From: Pseudomonas sp. MN1F
GTDB lineage: Bacteria > Pseudomonadota > Gammaproteobacteria > Pseudomonadales > Pseudomonadaceae
Direction: 5' to 3'
Assembly: GCF_009391885.1 (NCBI RefSeq)
Contig: NZ_VZII01000002.1
Location: 35,898-99,897 of the forward strand
DNA length: 64,000 bases
Under the pieces are notes generated by a model. The model saw only the letters and a program-made list of their open reading frames with translations, searched no databases and was not told where the DNA came from. A program made the translations under genes and the position numbers. Below, piece after piece: positions 61,478-64,000 of the stretch (the first letter of the stretch is position 1; the number at the start of each line of letters is the position of its first letter).

Positions 61478-63226
61478 TCAACCGGCCTCTTCCAATTGTT
61501 CTATTGTTGTCCACTCGAGGCAGTTACCCGGTATCTGCTTAGAGGAGTCAAGCAGATAATCTAACAATGCTTTCACCTTCTCAGCAGATTCTGCATCTTC
61601 TTGGATACGGACAAAGGCTCGATATGGCTTCTCGTCCTTGGACTCTTTTCCAAATAACGCTGTCTCGAAGCATGTACGGCACGCAACAAGCCTAACGCGC
61701 CCTACTGCGTTGTCGAGCTTAAGCACGGAGGCTATGGTGCCGTTCATGCCCCAGGCTGGGTTGCCTTTACCGGCCACCGTAAGCGGGGAGTCGGTATCGT
61801 GGAGGATCGTAAACTGCTTGGAGAACTGCAGTAGGACTTTTGCCAGGGAAGGAATGATTCCCTTACCACGAGCACGGATGATTTGAACATCCTTGTACTC
61901 GTCGAGATACATGTCCCTGATGATCGAGAATGCCGTGTACTCGGTGTCGCCCTCTACGATGATCTGCCGTCCACCGAAGAAGAACTCGTTTACGTAGGGA
62001 TCACAAACGTTGAGCATCTTGAGGTTTTTCTTGTCGTCATCGTCCAATTTGGCGCGAGTAGGCCTGTACAAGGTCGTACTTTCCACCTCGTTACCTTCAC
62101 CACGGTACACGCGAACAATCGTGGTGTTGTCTTTGGACAGATCGATGAAGATCGGTGAGTGCGAGGTAATCATCACCTGCCAGTTGCCCGTCTGAGGCAG
62201 ATCGTAAAGCACTGCTCTGGCCTCCCGGATGGCAGAGGGGTGCAGACAAATTTCTGGTTCATCCAGCAGCAAAACGTGCGGCCTTGTCCCTTCGCTATCT
62301 TTCGCCTCCGACAGGTACTTCAGGGCGGCCCACAGCAACGTTCGACGGGCTCCGCTCCCCTGGTTGGCAATACCTGACAGGTAACCATCCTTCGGGCCCA
62401 TCAGCAGGTCGGCGGTGGTTTTGAATGGGGTGTAGGCCTTTTCGATGTCCAACTCAGGTTTGGCATCGAACTTCACATGGTGGTTTGGGAAAAGCCGATC
62501 GAGATACTGGGTAATCTCTGACTCGATGGAAGCCACCTCTGCTTCAGTCGCCTCCACGGCTTTTGTCTGCAGATTTTTGATCTTCTCGATCACAAGTTCG
62601 TAGTCAGAAAGCTCTTGAGCCGGATCCGACTTGATTTGTTGGACGCGCTCCTTCAGCAAGGAGCTGATCAAGTTAACAATCTCATTCGCTTGGGCATCTG
62701 GCGAAGCAAATGCGTCTATGCGATGGGGACGCGGACGCCTGGCGTTGGCCACGTTTGGAGCCCCCCAAGGCACCTGCGCATCCCAGTCACCCTTTTGCAC
62801 ATCGAAGCCTTGGCGCACCGGCTCCCTGGCAGGGCTGTCCCAGATCCAACGCTCGCGGATCAGGAACTCTCCGTTGGCCTGCACGCCAAGCCATCTATCT
62901 CCCGGCGCATTACTGAAGACGATAGTTTGGAGCTCGATGGTTGGGAGCGCTTCCCTGTCGACCTCGCCGTTGGGAAAATCACTAATACTGAGTTTGCCGG
63001 CGCTAGATCCATGAGACATTACGATTTCATAGGCTCGCAAGATACTGCTCTTACCAGCGTTGTTCGCACCAACCAGTACAACGATGTCATCTAGCTCGAT
63101 CTCTACCGGGATTGACCCAATTGAACGAAAATTTTGGATGATGAGTTTATGCAGTCTTGGGCGAGGTGTACCTTCTTCAATCAGTGAAACAATTTCAGCT
63201 ACTGCGGGCTTCTTGGCCATACACAA
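61478..63226 (-). CDS. OLD-family ATP-dependent nuclease (ABC-type ATPase plus TOPRIM)
   Basis: 582 residues. The N-terminal ATPase has Walker A VGANNAGKSSILRAYE, signature-like NQGSGARRTLLWAALKYLSE and Walker B LLLDEPEICLHPSAIREARA with MITSHSPIFIDLS. The C-terminal TOPRIM domain has IIVEGDTEYTAFSII and LHDTDSPLT, the Glu and D-x-D metal ligands. GajA of the Gabija system and P2 OLD share this build. No UvrD-like helicase is next to it on the downstream side, so a stand-alone (class 1-like) OLD nuclease is favoured. Probably phage-defence cargo. Confidence 0.88.
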   Translation of the reverse strand: MCMAKKPAVAEIVSLIEEGTPRPRLHKLIIQNFRSIGSIPVEIELDDIVVLVGANNAGKSSILRAYEIVMSHGSSAGKLSISDFPNGEVDREALPTIELQTIVFSNAPGDRWLGVQANGEFLIRERWIWDSPAREPVRQGFDVQKGDWDAQVPWGAPNVANARRPRPHRIDAFASPDAQANEIVNLISSLLKERVQQIKSDPAQELSDYELVIEKIKNLQTKAVEATEAEVASIESEITQYLDRLFPNHHVKFDAKPELDIEKAYTPFKTTADLLMGPKDGYLSGIANQGSGARRTLLWAALKYLSEAKDSEGTRPHVLLLDEPEICLHPSAIREARAVLYDLPQTGNWQVMITSHSPIFIDLSKDNTTIVRVYRGEGNEVESTTLYRPTRAKLDDDDKKNLKMLNVCDPYVNEFFFGGRQIIVEGDTEYTAFSIIRDMYLDEYKDVQIIRARGKGIIPSLAKVLLQFSKQFTILHDTDSPLTVAGKGNPAWGMNGTIASVLKLDNAVGRVRLVACRTCFETALFGKESKDEKPYRAFVRIQEDAESAEKVKALLDYLLDSSKQIPGNCLEWTTIEQLEEAG

Positions 63227-63608
63227 ATCCCTGTAATCGTAATTTGATACCCAAGACTGCTGGACTTTGGGTCAGGGTAATATCATCGCCACCATCAGAC
63301 ATGTCAATATGACATCATTTCAAATGTTTTCAGCTGTTTACCGGTACCGAATGTCTGCTGAGGACGTTCATAGCGAGTGACCACAGAGCAAGATCTACCT
63401 CTACTACGACTATCAATAAGCTTTCTGCTTGAGTTTCCTGATCACAGGCATGCGGAGCGTGTAGGTCAGGAAGGCTGACGGCGTGAAGGTCGTCAATCCG
63501 AGCACGCCTTCTGAACCATGGGCTCTAACCCCACTATGCTCGAGTAGTGAAAATTCGGTGGGGTAAAAAGTGGGGTAAAAACCTACATCCAGTACAATCC
63601 ATCGCCCA
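63227..63608. other. Gap between the OLD gene and the tRNA fragment
   Basis: 382 bases. The left part is AT-rich and should hold the promoter of the OLD gene. Near 63550-63580 GTGGGGTAAAAA is repeated. No gene supported. Confidence 0.45.
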
Positions 63609-63643
63609 TAAAAAAAATCCAGCCACTGCTAAGCGGCTGGATT
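63609..63643 (-). terminator. Terminator downstream of the tRNA-Pro piece
   Basis: On the minus strand AATCCAGCC (63643-63635) pairs with GGCTGGATT (63624-63616) and is followed by seven or more T. It sits 13 bases beyond the tRNA 3' end, as expected for a native tRNA terminator. Confidence 0.85.
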
Positions 63644-63656
63644 CTTTGGAGTTATT

Positions 63657-63706
63657 TGGTCGGGACGGAGTGATTCGAACACTCGACCCCTTGCACCCCA
63701 TGCAAG
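63657..63706 (-). tRNA. 3' fragment of tRNA-Pro (GGG anticodon), probable att half-site
   Basis: Minus strand: anticodon arm CTTGC-ATGGGGT-GCAAG, variable region, T arm GAGTGTTCGAATCACTC, acceptor 3' strand CGTCCCG and ACCA. Anticodon GGG. The 5' half (acceptor 5' strand and D arm) is absent: the bases beyond 63707 do not fit. Integrases leave such 3' halves as direct repeats at the distal end of an island, so an island boundary lies here. No functional tRNA is encoded. Confidence 0.78.
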
Positions 63707-64000
63707 GAGAGATGGACAAGAGGCTAGTTACGCTGATGGTCCTCCCCGTATCAATGCGGACAAAGTGGCCTCGAAATTTTCCGGCAGCACAACATCTAGC
63801 GGTGGACGCCCCCACCAAGCTTCCCGCCGCAGCACTGCCCCCCACTGCAATTTGAAATATTTTTCGACGGTCCCGTGCTAGCACCTGGAGATAGCAGGTC
63901 GCTGATGAGGGTCCGCTATCGACCCAGGCTGTGTGAAAACGCCTGCGATTGTCTAACCTTCTGATCGTCGAGATCGCGGCGGGGACGATCATGAAGCGAT
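63707..64000. other. Sequence beyond the tRNA fragment
   Basis: 294 bases to the window end. Frames are open on the minus strand but show no recognisable protein. A minus-strand ATG near 63992 may start a gene or be chance. Confidence 0.35.

Noticed and set aside
63657..63760. Complete tRNA-Pro gene
   Set aside because: The D arm and acceptor 5' strand are missing from the adjoining sequence; only the anticodon arm to ACCA is present.

Overview
The window reads as Pseudomonas chromosome carrying a large integrative and conjugative element (ICE) of the PFGI-1 / PAGI-2 / ICEclc class. The supports are a MvaT-type H-NS protein, Pseudomonas-like metabolic genes and transporters, and a near-complete ordered set of PFGI-1-class conjugation genes. 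No single gene fixes the species.

Layout. 1-3633: ordinary chromosomal-type genes (partial GabP-like amino-acid permease, GlxA/FtrA-type AraC regulator, PucR regulator). 3634-12710: a visibly AT-rich, degraded accessory zone with fused relics of a glycoside-hydrolase-like gene and a LysR gene, small orphan genes, a gene split by an in-frame TAG, the 3' part of a replication-protein gene cut by an IS66 element, a tandem hairpin array at the IS66 edge, a CSS-EAL phosphodiesterase, and a large serine recombinase that has lost its catalytic domain next to an IS30 fragment and carries an in-frame TGA. 12761-18011: a tidy catabolic unit (Fe-alcohol dehydrogenase, MFS transporter and semialdehyde dehydrogenase in one operon, with a divergent LysR regulator). 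18225-63226: ICE core and its cargo.

ICE core, in order: AlpA, ParA, ParB, DUF2857, STY4528-type replication protein, three 23-bp repeats, PFL_4669, DUF3158, SSB, an XRE regulator with its own palindromic operator, TopB, STY4534/DUF3577, RadC-like, PilL, PFL_4693, transglycosylase, PFL_4695, TraD coupling protein, PFL_4697; then a cargo hotspot (37.4-42.3 kb) holding a PD-(D/E)XK nuclease and a possible PIN/membrane protein; then RAQPRD, PFL_4701, TIGR03745, TIGR03750, PFL_4703, PFL_4704, PFL_4705, the TIGR03751 lipoprotein, the TraC-like ATPase, PFL_4710, PFL_4711, TraG, DUF3742, DUF3085, ArdC anti-restriction, a MvaT homologue and the MobH relaxase TraI. Past the relaxase come an unknown soluble/membrane gene pair and an OLD-family ATPase-nuclease. 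No integrase is visible. A 50-bp 3' piece of tRNA-Pro(GGG), with its own terminator, lies at 63657-63706 and looks like an attachment-site half.

The most interesting signals are not protein-coding: (1) a structured element present twice (29111-29226 and 54702-54813), with covarying stems, in front of early-type transfer genes; (2) a recurring three-arm arrangement before at least five ICE genes, in which one middle arm can pair either upstream or with the ribosome binding site; (3) the tandem hairpin array at 9697-9820, whose stems all differ while the loops are always YTTG. All of these are read by eye; no folding or database search was run.
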